A stretch of DNA of 35,020 bases from DASWIP01 sp036397635 (lineage in GTDB: Bacteria > Actinomycetota > AC-67): NCBI GenBank assembly GCA_036397635.1, contig DASWIP010000096.1, positions 1 to 35,020 of the forward strand. Direction: 5' to 3'. The position numbers and the translations under genes were made by a program. Within the stretch, counting starts at the first letter, position 1. Every line of letters starts with the position of its first letter. The notes beneath the pieces were generated by a model. That model had not been told where the DNA came from and searched no databases. It worked only from the letters and a program-made list of their open reading frames with translations. Of the stretch, positions 8,197 to 15,925 are shown piece after piece.

Positions 8197-9161
8197 CGCG
8201 CGAGCGCGGTGGCCGCCGCCGTCCGTAACGCATCGGCCAACTCGGGTGGGGAGACGACCCGTGCATCCGGCCCGGCCGAGAGCAGCAAGCGCACCAGCCA
8301 CGGGAGTTGCGGCGTCCGCAGCTTCAGCCTCGTCGCCCCAGCCTCTCCCTTGGTGATCGCTTCAGCCGTCACGACCTCGGCCAGCCACGCGGCGCCGGGA
8401 GCGAGATCGAGCACCACCTCGATGTCTCGCTCCGCGGCCGTGAACAGGGGCTCCCGCTGATAGCGGGAGGCGTCGAACCCAGCAGGCGGCTCGAAGCGCT
8501 CCCCCGCACGCTCGATCTCCTTGATGCGGTCGACGCGGAACAGGCGCTCCTCGCCGCTGAGGTGGTCGTGGGTTGCGACGTACCACGAACCCGCCGCCCC
8601 GAAGACGAGCAGCGGGTCGATCTCACGGCTGCTCAGCTCGTCGCGGCCCGCGGAGTAGTAACTCATCCGCAGGCGCGCGCGCTCGGCCACGGCCGCCCGG
8701 AGGACCGCCAGCACGTCTGCCCCCTCGGTGCCCAGCGACATCGCGACCCGGTCGGCCAGATCCTCCGCGTGCGGCGCGTCGCCCGGCGACACCGCGGCCG
8801 CGAGCTTGCCCAGCGCGGACCGCAGGGACGCCGCCGCGTCCAGACCGGGCAGGTCGGCCACCGCCCGCCCCGCGACCAGCAGCGCCAGCGCTTCGCGACG
8901 AGTCAGGCGCGGCGGCCGCTCGAGCGCGTGGGCCATCGAGATCGTGACTCGTCCCCCTTCGATGAAAGCCTCGATGTAGTCCCCAGGCATGAACGGCCAG
9001 AGACCGCAGACCATCAGCAGGTCGATGTCGGCTGCCAGCTCCGCACCGGTCATGCCGAATTGCCGGCACACGTCCTCCACCGTCGGCGCTCCTCGCTGCA
9101 TCACCCACGGGACCAGCACCATGATCCGCTTCAGACGCTCGACCGTCGCCTCAACCGCCAT
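8181..9161 (-). CDS. pafC: WYL-domain transcriptional regulator PafC
   Basis: PafC forms with PafB the PafBC regulator, which in mycobacteria activates the RecA/LexA-independent DNA-damage response. The 326-residue product has an N-terminal winged-helix region (about 5-60), a middle linker and the WYL domain, here with the core written as SWYVATHDHLSGEERLFRVDRI (about 196-217), which retains the WY pair and the RxFRxDRI strand. The C-terminal WCX-like extension is also present. Its ATG lies within the 3' end of pafB (11-bp overlap), so the pair is translationally coupled. Assignment rests on domain architecture plus position next to pafB, tat and proteasome genes. Confidence 0.9.
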   Translation of the reverse strand: MAVEATVERLKRIMVLVPWVMQRGAPTVEDVCRQFGMTGAELAADIDLLMVCGLWPFMPGDYIEAFIEGGRVTISMAHALERPPRLTRREALALLVAGRAVADLPGLDAAASLRSALGKLAAAVSPGDAPHAEDLADRVAMSLGTEGADVLAVLRAAVAERARLRMSYYSAGRDELSSREIDPLLVFGAAGSWYVATHDHLSGEERLFRVDRIKEIERAGERFEPPAGFDASRYQREPLFTAAERDIEVVLDLAPGAAWLAEVVTAEAITKGEAGATRLKLRTPQLPWLVRLLLSAGPDARVVSPPELADALRTAAATALARYEPV

Positions 9162-10098
9162 GAGGCTCGCTTCCTGCCAGCGCGCGCAAACGGCCGATCA
9201 CCGCATCGCGAAGGTCGGCCGGCTCGAGCACCAACGCCCGCTCGCCGAAGCCGGCGATCCAGGACGCGAAGCTCGGCAGGTCCGAGAACGGCACGAGCAG
9301 CTCGACCGAACCGTCTCGCTCTCCGACGGTCCCGACCCCCGCACGACGCTGGACCGACCATGCGGTGTCGGGCGAGAAAGAGATCCGCGCGTGCTCCGCC
9401 TCTTCGCCCTCCCACGGCGCGCGCGGCGCGTCGATGCCGCCGGGCGGCGGCGGATCGAAATCCGGTTCGGTCCCCGTCGCGATGGTGATCGTTCCTTCGA
9501 CGCGGCCGATCTTGAAATGCCGGGACCCGTCCGCATCGACATCGCGACCGGTGAGGTACCACTGCCCCCGGCGCAGCACCAGTCCGTATGGCTCGACCTC
9601 CCGATCCCGGACCTCGCCGGCAGCGGTGCGGTAGCGGAACGACACCCGCTTGCGGCGCGCGACCGCGTCGAGCACGGTCGCGGCCTCGGGCGTCAAGGTA
9701 ACGCGAGGCAGGACGAATCCTTCAGGGCCCTCCCCCGTCGCACCCGAGATCGCCGCCAACTTGAGCCAGCCCGACGATGCGTCTCGTCCCTCCCACACGC
9801 GAGCAGCGAGCGCCAGCGCCGCCTGCTCGTCCACCGTCAGCCCGGGATCGTCGAGCAGCGCCTCGCGAGCACGCACGCGATAGCCGGGCCCGGCGAGTGT
9901 CTCCTGCTGCTCGAGCGGTAACCCGATGTCGCGCAGCTCGGCCTTGTCGCGCTCGAACATCCGGTGGAAGGATTCCTCGTTGTGCTGCCCGTAGCCCGGG
10001 ATCCGCTCGCGGATCTCGGACACCGTCAGCGGGCGGGATGCGCTCAGCAGCAGGATCACCAGGTCCAGCAGCCGCTCGGCCTTGTCGGCAGGAGCCAT
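9151..10098 (-). CDS. pafB: WYL-domain transcriptional regulator PafB
   Basis: This is the partner of PafC in the DNA-damage-responsive PafBC activator. The 315-residue protein has an N-terminal helix-turn-helix (about 8-70; LLDLVILLLSASRPLTVSEIRERI, then FHRMFERDKAELRDIG), a WYL core with GQWYLTGRDVDADGSRHFKIGRVEG (about 180-204), and a C-terminal WCX region. The ATG at 10098 has no good ribosome binding site. Instead TAAACT lies 7 nt upstream, so the pafBC message may begin at the start codon. The divergent DUF3866 gene starts 73 bp away. Confidence 0.9.
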   Translation of the reverse strand: MAPADKAERLLDLVILLLSASRPLTVSEIRERIPGYGQHNEESFHRMFERDKAELRDIGLPLEQQETLAGPGYRVRAREALLDDPGLTVDEQAALALAARVWEGRDASSGWLKLAAISGATGEGPEGFVLPRVTLTPEAATVLDAVARRKRVSFRYRTAAGEVRDREVEPYGLVLRRGQWYLTGRDVDADGSRHFKIGRVEGTITIATGTEPDFDPPPPGGIDAPRAPWEGEEAEHARISFSPDTAWSVQRRAGVGTVGERDGSVELLVPFSDLPSFASWIAGFGERALVLEPADLRDAVIGRLRALAGSEPHGG

Positions 10099-10105
10099 CT
10101 CGCGG

Positions 10106-10111
10106 AGTTTA
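10106..10111 (-). promoter_or_regulatory. Candidate -10 box of a leaderless pafB promoter
   Basis: TAAACT (TANNNT) is 7 nt from the pafB ATG. Only 47 bp away, the opposite strand carries the matching box for the divergent gene, so the short gap seems to hold two back-to-back leaderless promoters. Confidence 0.45.
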
Positions 10112-10158
10112 CCGGCGCGACCCCGCGGCGCCGGGAGGGGACCCGACCGGTGCTCGGG

Positions 10159-10164
10159 TAGGCT
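10159..10164 (+). promoter_or_regulatory. Candidate -10 box of a leaderless promoter for the DUF3866 gene
   Basis: TAGGCT (TANNNT) is followed by 7 nt (gcgcgcc) and the GTG start at 10172. There is no Shine-Dalgarno sequence in front of this gene. Confidence 0.45.
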
Positions 10165-10171
10165 GCGCGCC

Positions 10172-11233
10172 GTGATCAGGATCCGGCGCGGCCGCGTGCT
10201 GTCGGTGCGGGAACGCCACCCCGGTTTGCTGGAGGCGACCGTCGAGATCGACGGCGCGCGTGCGACCGCGCTCGCCTATCCGGACCTCACCGGCGAGATC
10301 GCGCCGGGTGACATCGCGATCCTGAACACCACGGCCGTTGCCCTGGATCTCGGCACGGGCGGGGCCCATTTCGTGATGGCCGTCGAGGGTCGGGAGACCG
10401 ATGAGCGCCCGGCCGGCCACGCGATGAAGCTGCGCTACACCCCGAGCCAAACCGTCGTCGCCGCCGCCGAGGAGACCCACCGTCAAGCGGTCGATGCGGT
10501 CACCTCGCTCGATGCCATGCCCGTGATCGTCGCCGGACTCCACAGCGCCGTGGCGCCCGCGGCGATCGGGGTGCGTTCCGTCGCACCGGGCGCGCGCGTC
10601 GCCTACGTCATGACCGAGGGCGGCGCGCTTCCGCTCTTGCTCAGCGACGCGGTTCCGGCGATGCGCGCCGCCGGGCTGCTCGACGTCAGCATCACCTCCG
10701 GTCACACCTTCGGAGGTGATCTGGAGGCCGTGACGCTGCCGGGGGCGCTCGCGACGGCCCGCGTGGTCGCCGGGGCCGACCTCGTGGTCGCGGCGATGGG
10801 CCCGGGCAACATCGGCACCGGCAGCCGCTGGGGGTTCGGCCTGATCGAGGTGGCCACGATCATCAACGTGGTGGCGGCCATGGGCGGCCGCCCGATCGTC
10901 GCGCCGCGCGTGTCGTTCGCCGATCAGCGCGCGCGCCACCGGGGCGTATCGCACCACACGCTGACGGCCCTGGGTCTCGCGCTGGCGCCCGCCGAGATCG
11001 TGCTACCGCAACTGACTGCGGATAGGGCCGCTTTCGTGCGCGAGCAGCTCGCCCCCCTGCTCGACAAGCACACCCTGACGGAAGTGGATCTCGGCGAGGT
11101 GGACGACGTGCTGCGTGACTCGCCGGTCCCGTTGCGCACGATGGGCCGCGCCTTGGACGACGATCCGGACTACTTCAGGACCGCGGCTGCCGCCGGCGTC
11201 CACGCGGGGCGGGCGGCTACATCGAGGAGATGA
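10172..11233 (+). CDS. DUF3866 family protein of unknown function
   Basis: The 353-residue product matches the DUF3866 family, known from actinobacteria and some Firmicutes and without an assigned function. Visible landmarks are an N-terminal beta-rich part with YPDLTGEIAPGDIAILNTTAV, and a C-terminal Gly-rich segment with VAAMGPGNIGTGSRWGFG (about 208-225) and a basic His-rich stretch ARHRGVSHHT. The Gly-rich loop suggests nucleotide or phosphate binding, which is inference. The GTG start has a leaderless-type -10 box. The 3' end overlaps the end of convergent pafA by 17 bp, so transcription of the two genes could interfere. It sits inside the Pup ligase/PafBC region, and a conserved link with that system would be worth testing. 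Confidence 0.85.
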   Translation: MIRIRRGRVLSVRERHPGLLEATVEIDGARATALAYPDLTGEIAPGDIAILNTTAVALDLGTGGAHFVMAVEGRETDERPAGHAMKLRYTPSQTVVAAAEETHRQAVDAVTSLDAMPVIVAGLHSAVAPAAIGVRSVAPGARVAYVMTEGGALPLLLSDAVPAMRAAGLLDVSITSGHTFGGDLEAVTLPGALATARVVAGADLVVAAMGPGNIGTGSRWGFGLIEVATIINVVAAMGGRPIVAPRVSFADQRARHRGVSHHTLTALGLALAPAEIVLPQLTADRAAFVREQLAPLLDKHTLTEVDLGEVDDVLRDSPVPLRTMGRALDDDPDYFRTAAAAGVHAGRAATSRR

Positions 11234-12575
11234 GCCGCTCGACGCGCTCGTCGTGCGCCTTGAAGGGATCCTTGCACAGCACGGTCCGCTGCGCCTGGTC
11301 GTTGAGCTTGAGGTGCACCCAGTCCACCGTGAAGTCCCGCCGGCGCTCCTTGGCGCGACGGATGAATTCGCCCCGCAGGCGCGCGCGCGTGGTCTGCGGC
11401 GGAACCTCCGTCGCCTCCTGCACGCGCTCCTCGTCCACGATGCGCTCCATCCTGCCCTTGCGCTCGAGCAAGTAGTAGAGACCACGCTGGCGGTTCACAT
11501 CGTGGTACGCCAGGTCGAGCAGGGCGACCTTCGGCGACCCGAGCGAGAGGTTGTCGCGCGCGCGGAACCGCTCGATCAGCGCACGCTTGGTCACCCAGTC
11601 GAGCTTGCCCTCCAGCGCATCGAGGTCCTGCTTCTCCAGGCTGCGCAACGCTTCCTCCCACATCATCAGCGTGCGCTTGGGCAAACCGTCGATGCCGCGT
11701 CGCTCGACGAACTTACTCGCGCGGTCGAAGTACTCCCACTGGATCTCGATCGCCGACATCTCACGCGACCCCGCCAGCTTCATCCGGCGCCGGCAGGTGA
11801 TGTCGTGGCTGATCTCGCGGATCGCGCGGATCGGGTTCTCCAGGGACAGGTCGCGCATGACCGTTCCCTCCTCGACCATCCGCAACACCAGATCGGTGGT
11901 ACCGATCTTGAGCAGCGTCGCGTACTCGCTCATGTTCGAGTCGCCCACGATCACGTGCAGGCGGCGGTAACGCTCCGCGTCCGCGTGAGGCTCGTCCCGC
12001 GTGTTGATGATCGGCCTGCTGCGCGTGGTAGCGCTGGAGACGCCCTCCCAGATGTGCTCGGCCCGCTGTGCCAGGCAGAACAGCGACCCACGCGGCGTCT
12101 GCAGGACCTTGCCTGCACCCGCGAAGATCTGCCGGGTCACTAGGAACGGGATCAGCACGTCCGCGAGCTTCTGGAACTCACCGTAGCGCGACACCAGATA
12201 GTTCTCGTGGCAGCCGTAGGAGTTCCCTGCCGAGTCCGTGTTGTTCTTGAACAGGTAGATGTCCCCGGCGATGCCTTCCTCGTGCAACCGGTGCTCGGCG
12301 GCGGCGAGCAGCCCTTCCAAGATCCGCTCCCCCGCTTTGTCGTGCGCGATCAGATCGATCACGTCGTCGCACTCGGGCGTGGCGTACTCCGGGTGCGAGC
12401 CGACGTCGAGGTACAGCCTCGCGCCGTTCTCGAGGAACACGTTCGACGACCGGCCCCAGGACACGACGCGGCGGAACAGGTACCGCGCGACCTCATCTGG
12501 ACTCAGACGCCGTTGCCCGCGGAACGTGCAGGTCACCCCGTACTCGTTCTCGAGGCCGAAGATGCGCCGTTCCAT
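11217..12575 (-). CDS. pafA: Pup-protein ligase PafA
   Basis: PafA attaches the C-terminal Glu of deamidated Pup to substrate lysines using ATP, marking them for the proteasome. The 452-residue product has the glutamine-synthetase-like fold: GLENEYG with Glu9 (Mg-ATP binding), YLDVGSHPEYATPE with catalytic Asp57 at the same number as in mycobacterial PafA, NNTDSAGNSYGCHENYL, and RRLHVIVGDSNMSE. The C-terminal small domain ends KDPFKAHDERVERLISSM. Length and residue numbering fit the family closely. It lies apart from pup and dop, as in mycobacteria. The ATG has no good ribosome binding site; a short upstream reading frame (12591-12632) precedes it. Confidence 0.97.
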   Translation of the reverse strand: MERRIFGLENEYGVTCTFRGQRRLSPDEVARYLFRRVVSWGRSSNVFLENGARLYLDVGSHPEYATPECDDVIDLIAHDKAGERILEGLLAAAEHRLHEEGIAGDIYLFKNNTDSAGNSYGCHENYLVSRYGEFQKLADVLIPFLVTRQIFAGAGKVLQTPRGSLFCLAQRAEHIWEGVSSATTRSRPIINTRDEPHADAERYRRLHVIVGDSNMSEYATLLKIGTTDLVLRMVEEGTVMRDLSLENPIRAIREISHDITCRRRMKLAGSREMSAIEIQWEYFDRASKFVERRGIDGLPKRTLMMWEEALRSLEKQDLDALEGKLDWVTKRALIERFRARDNLSLGSPKVALLDLAYHDVNRQRGLYYLLERKGRMERIVDEERVQEATEVPPQTTRARLRGEFIRRAKERRRDFTVDWVHLKLNDQAQRTVLCKDPFKAHDERVERLISSM

Positions 12576-12590
12576 GGAGGTCCCGGGCGC

Positions 12591-12632
12591 CTAGGGGGCG
12601 TCCGGCCTCCAGGCAGAGCGAGGGCTCCTCAC
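12591..12632 (-). other. Possible 13-codon leaderless upstream reading frame of pafA
   Basis: A GTG at 12632 opens a 13-codon frame ending in TAG, 15 nt before the pafA ATG. It is preceded by TACACT (12639-12644) at 6 nt, the same spacing as the other leaderless candidates. If transcription starts here, ribosomes would load on the mini-frame and reinitiate at pafA. The peptide is Arg/Pro rich. It could also be chance, with TACACT simply serving as the pafA -10 box. Confidence 0.3.
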
Positions 12633-12638
12633 CGTGCC

Positions 12639-12644
12639 AGTGTA
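12639..12644 (-). promoter_or_regulatory. Candidate pafA promoter -10 box
   Basis: TACACT on the minus strand is the best TANNNT box in the 142-bp gap between pafA and the divergent lgt-like gene. It would give a 57-nt transcript leader before the pafA ATG, or a leaderless upstream peptide. Confidence 0.4.
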
Positions 12645-12704
12645 CGGGCCGCAACCCGTCGCCGCGCGACTTCCGGAAGCCCGGCCCCTCATGAACGCGG
12701 ATGG

Positions 12705-12710
12705 TAGTCT
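12705..12710 (+). promoter_or_regulatory. Candidate -10 box of a leaderless lgt-like promoter
   Basis: TAGTCT (TANNNT) lies 7 nt before GTG 12718. This spacing supports 12718 as the start over the in-frame ATG at 12691, which would be upstream of the box and has no good ribosome binding site. Confidence 0.45.
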
Positions 12711-12717
12711 CGCCTCC

Positions 12718-13797
12718 GTGAGCGCCCTCGCCGCGATCGGCTGGAAGCTGGTCGATAAGATCGGCCCCTTCTCGCCCCACGGCCTCGGGATCGCGATCGG
12801 CTACGTCGCCGGAGGCTCGCTGGGTGCCGCGCGCGCCGAGCGTCTGTACGCGATCAAGAAGGACCACATCTGGAACGCGTTGATGTGGGCCGTGGTCGGC
12901 GTCATCATCGGCTCGAGGCTGTTCTACGTCGCGGGGCACCTGGGCGACTACTTCCCGGACGACATCCTGGGCATCGTTCGCATCTGGGAAGGTGGGATCG
13001 TTTTCTACGGTGGGGCGATCGGCGGCATCATCGCCGGGGTCCCGTACCTGCGCCGGCACGGGATCCCGTTCTGGCACGCGATGGATTCCATCGCACCCGG
13101 GTTCCCGCTGGGGCTGCTCATCGGGCGGATCGGCGACCTGGTGATCGGCGACCACCTCGGCGGGCCGACGAGCTTCTTCCTCGGCTACCGCTATGACGGC
13201 GGGGCACTTCCGCCCGGCTGCGCGGTGCCGGGCTTCGACCCGAGCCCGACCGTTTCCTGTCCCGCCATCGGAGGGGTCGTCCATCAGACGGCGCTGTACG
13301 ACTGGCTCAACGTCCTGATCGTGTTCCCCGTGGTCTTATGGGCGGGACGCAAGCGCCGTCCGGACGGATCGCTGTTCATGTTCATGGCCTCCTGGTACGC
13401 GCTGGGACGTCTGGTGAGCGACTTCGCGCGACCGGCGACGACCTATGGCGGCCTTCGCGGCACCCAGTGGGTCTCGGTCGCCATCATCGCGTACGGCCTC
13501 TATCGCATCGCGCGCGTCGGCTGGCGCGCGCTCGAGCCCCTCCCCGCGACTGAACCGCCAGCAGCAGTCCCCCAAGAGCGCCCTGGGTCGGGCTGGTCAG
13601 AGCAGCAGGCCTGGTCCGAAGAGGTGCGCGCCTGGTCCGCGGAGGCTCGCGCGTGGGCAGCGAAGGAGCGCCGAGCCGGCGGAACGGAGGAGACCACGCA
13701 TTCCGAGGCCGAAGACATGATCGCCGAAGGCGGTCCGGCGACACCTCCCGCGTTCCGCGAGGCCACCGACGACGAGCCCGGCGATCCCGCCGGCTAG
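12718..13797 (+). CDS. lgt: Prolipoprotein diacylglyceryl transferase family protein (variant Lgt)
   Basis: Lgt transfers a diacylglyceryl group from phosphatidylglycerol to the lipobox cysteine of preprolipoproteins. The 359-residue product has about seven membrane helices, the IWEGGIVFYGGAIGG segment (about 89-103), the GRIG signature with Arg137, and HQTALYDW (about 189-196) corresponding to the HPTxLYE element. The signature continues GDLVIGDHLG instead of the usual GNFxNxExxG, so a conserved Asn is Asp140 here and the acidic position is Asp. A hydrophilic C-terminal tail (about 275-359) is rich in Glu, Ala and Trp. The two lipoproteins at 31941-34980 are the kind of substrate it would serve. 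It may be a divergent lineage of true Lgt or a paralogue with altered activity. Its TAG stop shares CTAG with the convergent gene. Confidence 0.85.
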   Translation: MSALAAIGWKLVDKIGPFSPHGLGIAIGYVAGGSLGAARAERLYAIKKDHIWNALMWAVVGVIIGSRLFYVAGHLGDYFPDDILGIVRIWEGGIVFYGGAIGGIIAGVPYLRRHGIPFWHAMDSIAPGFPLGLLIGRIGDLVIGDHLGGPTSFFLGYRYDGGALPPGCAVPGFDPSPTVSCPAIGGVVHQTALYDWLNVLIVFPVVLWAGRKRRPDGSLFMFMASWYALGRLVSDFARPATTYGGLRGTQWVSVAIIAYGLYRIARVGWRALEPLPATEPPAAVPQERPGSGWSEQQAWSEEVRAWSAEARAWAAKERRAGGTEETTHSEAEDMIAEGGPATPPAFREATDDEPGDPAG

Positions 13798-15230
13798 TTC
13801 GAGGAGAACGCAGCAGCGGCTCGTTCGACGCTGCCCCGGCTCGGCCCGACCAGCAGCACCATGCGGTCGCCATCGCGCGCGACGATCCCGGCCCCGTCGG
13901 GCGACTCCCATCCCTTCGCGTTCGAGCCCGCGTCGAAGGCGCTGCCCACGTTGGCGAAGCGCAACGGGAGCCAGCGCTCGAACAGCGCCACCGCCTCTCG
14001 CGCCTCAGCCTGCGAGTCCCACGCCGTGAGCATGGCGACCAGCACATCGTCGCCCGAGCGCAAACCGACGTAGGCTCCGCCGTCCCAGCCGGCAGCGGCC
14101 CTGCGCGCGTCGGTCCGAGTGATGCTCTGGGCCCCGTGATCGGCGATCAGCAACACGTCCAGCTCGCCGATCCCGCCGCCGTCGATGCGTCGCCAGCCTC
14201 CCCCGAGGCGCGCGCGCAGATCGGGCAGGCGGACCGCGACCGGATCGTCGCGCGTTGCGATGTAGCGGTTCGGGTGCATGATCTGCTCGGTCGAGACCGG
14301 TGGATCGCGATAGGCGCCGTTCACCGTGGCGAATCCTCCCTGCCGGTGCAAGGCGCGCACGAAATCGACCCCGCTCCGATAGGGGAATTCGTACACCTCG
14401 CGCAGATACTCGGGCAGGGCGTCGAAGCGGGTCGTCGAGATCCCCTCGGCCTCGCGGAGCAGCTCGAGCTGCTCGTCCTGGGTGAGCACCGATCCGACGT
14501 AGAGCTCGGAGACGAGCTGCGCGTCTCCTTCGACCAGCGACAGGTAGGCGAACGCTTCGTCGTCGGCGCGCTTCTCTTGAAGATCGTCAAGCCGGCTCAG
14601 ATCGAAATGCTGATCGGTGACGGCGTGGGTGAACTCGTGGGCCAGCACGAAACGATCCAGCGATCCAAGCTTCGTCGCGTCCCGGGCCTCGACCACCATG
14701 ACACCCTTGTCGCTGTCGTAGAAGCCGCCGATCTGCTCCTCGTTGGCGGCCTGGATCAGCGACCAAAGATCGGTGCCCGGCGCGATCAGGCCGAGCACTT
14801 CGAGCACCTGCTGATTCGCCTCGAACTCCGCGCGGTCGTTGTCGTCGCGGAAGGATCCGCGCACGCGCGCGGCGAGCTGGGCGGAGGTCAGCAGTTCGGG
14901 CTCGATCCGCTCCCGGAACGACAGGGAGCGGATCCGTTCGACCGCAGCGGAGATCTGGACGAGCGGGTCGTCGCTCGTGCCACGCACGTCGCCCCGTAGC
15001 GTGTCCAGCGCGGCCTGCTGCTCTGCCACGGAGCGCCGGAGCGCTGCGACGTCGGCGCGCTCGTCCTCCAACCTGGAGACGAGCAGCAGGTTGGTGAGCA
15101 GCGAGACGACCAGCGCGACCGCGAGGATCGGAAGGACTCCGCGCGGGTACGGACGTGGACCGGGCCGCTGCCAGGTCGATCCGGTGGGGGCGCCCTCGTC
15201 GTGATCGAAGGGCGGACGGTCCTGGTTCAC
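13794..15230 (-). CDS. Membrane-anchored zinc metallopeptidase-like protein, coupled to prcA
   Basis: The 478-residue product has a cytoplasmic Pro-rich N-terminus (1-30), one transmembrane helix (about 32-50), a short coiled coil (about 52-80) and a large domain expected outside the membrane. The domain contains an HExxH zinc motif, HEFTH (His198, Glu199, His202), in LAHEFTHAVTDQHFDL. A following EGDA segment (Glu234) is a plausible third ligand, the gluzincin-like arrangement. The C-terminal third has no recognised motif. The GTG start overlaps the prcA stop (GTGA), with AAGGAG upstream, so it is translated with the proteasome core genes. Function is unknown; a role in protein quality control at the membrane is inferred from the operon. 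Confidence 0.85.
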   Translation of the reverse strand: MNQDRPPFDHDEGAPTGSTWQRPGPRPYPRGVLPILAVALVVSLLTNLLLVSRLEDERADVAALRRSVAEQQAALDTLRGDVRGTSDDPLVQISAAVERIRSLSFRERIEPELLTSAQLAARVRGSFRDDNDRAEFEANQQVLEVLGLIAPGTDLWSLIQAANEEQIGGFYDSDKGVMVVEARDATKLGSLDRFVLAHEFTHAVTDQHFDLSRLDDLQEKRADDEAFAYLSLVEGDAQLVSELYVGSVLTQDEQLELLREAEGISTTRFDALPEYLREVYEFPYRSGVDFVRALHRQGGFATVNGAYRDPPVSTEQIMHPNRYIATRDDPVAVRLPDLRARLGGGWRRIDGGGIGELDVLLIADHGAQSITRTDARRAAAGWDGGAYVGLRSGDDVLVAMLTAWDSQAEAREAVALFERWLPLRFANVGSAFDAGSNAKGWESPDGAGIVARDGDRMVLLVGPSRGSVERAAAAFSSN

Positions 15231-15925
15231 CCAGCTCCTTGGACGATCCCGGCGACATCGACATCGGAGAGACGGCGGAACGTCCGGCGCGGCCGTGCCC
15301 TGTCGAGCACCGCCACCTCCAGCTTGTCCGCCGTGAGCGCTGCATCGTCCTGGGATGCGCTGGACAGCGCCTGTGACCCCAGCCGTACCGCGTCCTCGAG
15401 GCCGAGGCCCGGCTGGTACCCCTGCTCGAGCGCCATCATGAGCGTCTCCGCGTGACCGCCCATCGCCAAGACACCCTCCTCGTCCTGCAGGCTGCCGTCG
15501 TAGAGCACCCGGTACATCTCGTCGGACTCGGGGGTATCACCGATCTGAGCGACCAGCACCTCGACCTCGTAGGGCTTCATCTGGTCGGTGAAAGCCGTGC
15601 CCAGCGCCTGCGCGTAGGCGTTGGCGAGCGAGCGAGCGCTGACGTCCTCACGCCCGTACGACCACCCGCGCATGTCCGCGAGCCTGATGCCGGCCTGACG
15701 CAACCCTTCGAACTCGTTGTACTTGCCCACCGCCGCGTAGGCGATGCGGTCGTACAGCTCGCTGATCTTGCGGAGGGTCGCGCTCGGGTTCTCGGCGATT
15801 ATCACGATGCCCGGCGCGCACTCGACCGCGACGATCGAGCGGCCGCGCGCGATGCCCTTGCGCGCGTAGTCGGCGCGGTCCTTCATGAGCTGCTCGGGCG
15901 AGACGTAATACGGCAGCGAAGGCAT
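15227..15925 (-). CDS. prcA: 20S proteasome alpha subunit PrcA
   Basis: PrcA forms the two outer heptameric rings of the 20S proteasome and gates substrate entry. The 232-residue product starts MPSLPYYVSPEQLMKDRADYARKGIARGRS, the gate and H0 helix region typical of actinobacterial alpha subunits. Then come IVAVECAPGIVIIAEN, ISELYDRIAYAAVGKYNEFEGLRQAG, and MRGWSYGREDVSARSLANAYAQALG. It lacks the catalytic N-terminal Thr, as expected for alpha. The C-terminus is basic and short. Its ATG overlaps the prcB stop by one base (TGATG), with AGGAGG placed inside the last prcB codons. Its stop overlaps the GTG of the metallopeptidase gene. Confidence 0.97.
   Translation of the reverse strand: MPSLPYYVSPEQLMKDRADYARKGIARGRSIVAVECAPGIVIIAENPSATLRKISELYDRIAYAAVGKYNEFEGLRQAGIRLADMRGWSYGREDVSARSLANAYAQALGTAFTDQMKPYEVEVLVAQIGDTPESDEMYRVLYDGSLQDEEGVLAMGGHAETLMMALEQGYQPGLGLEDAVRLGSQALSSASQDDAALTADKLEVAVLDRARPRRTFRRLSDVDVAGIVQGAG

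Noticed and set aside
8307..9488. Plus-strand frame of 393 codons
   Set aside because: Antisense to pafC and pafB; Arg/Pro-rich with no domain.
11115..12143. Plus-strand frame of 342 codons
   Set aside because: Antisense to pafA, whose catalytic motifs are complete.
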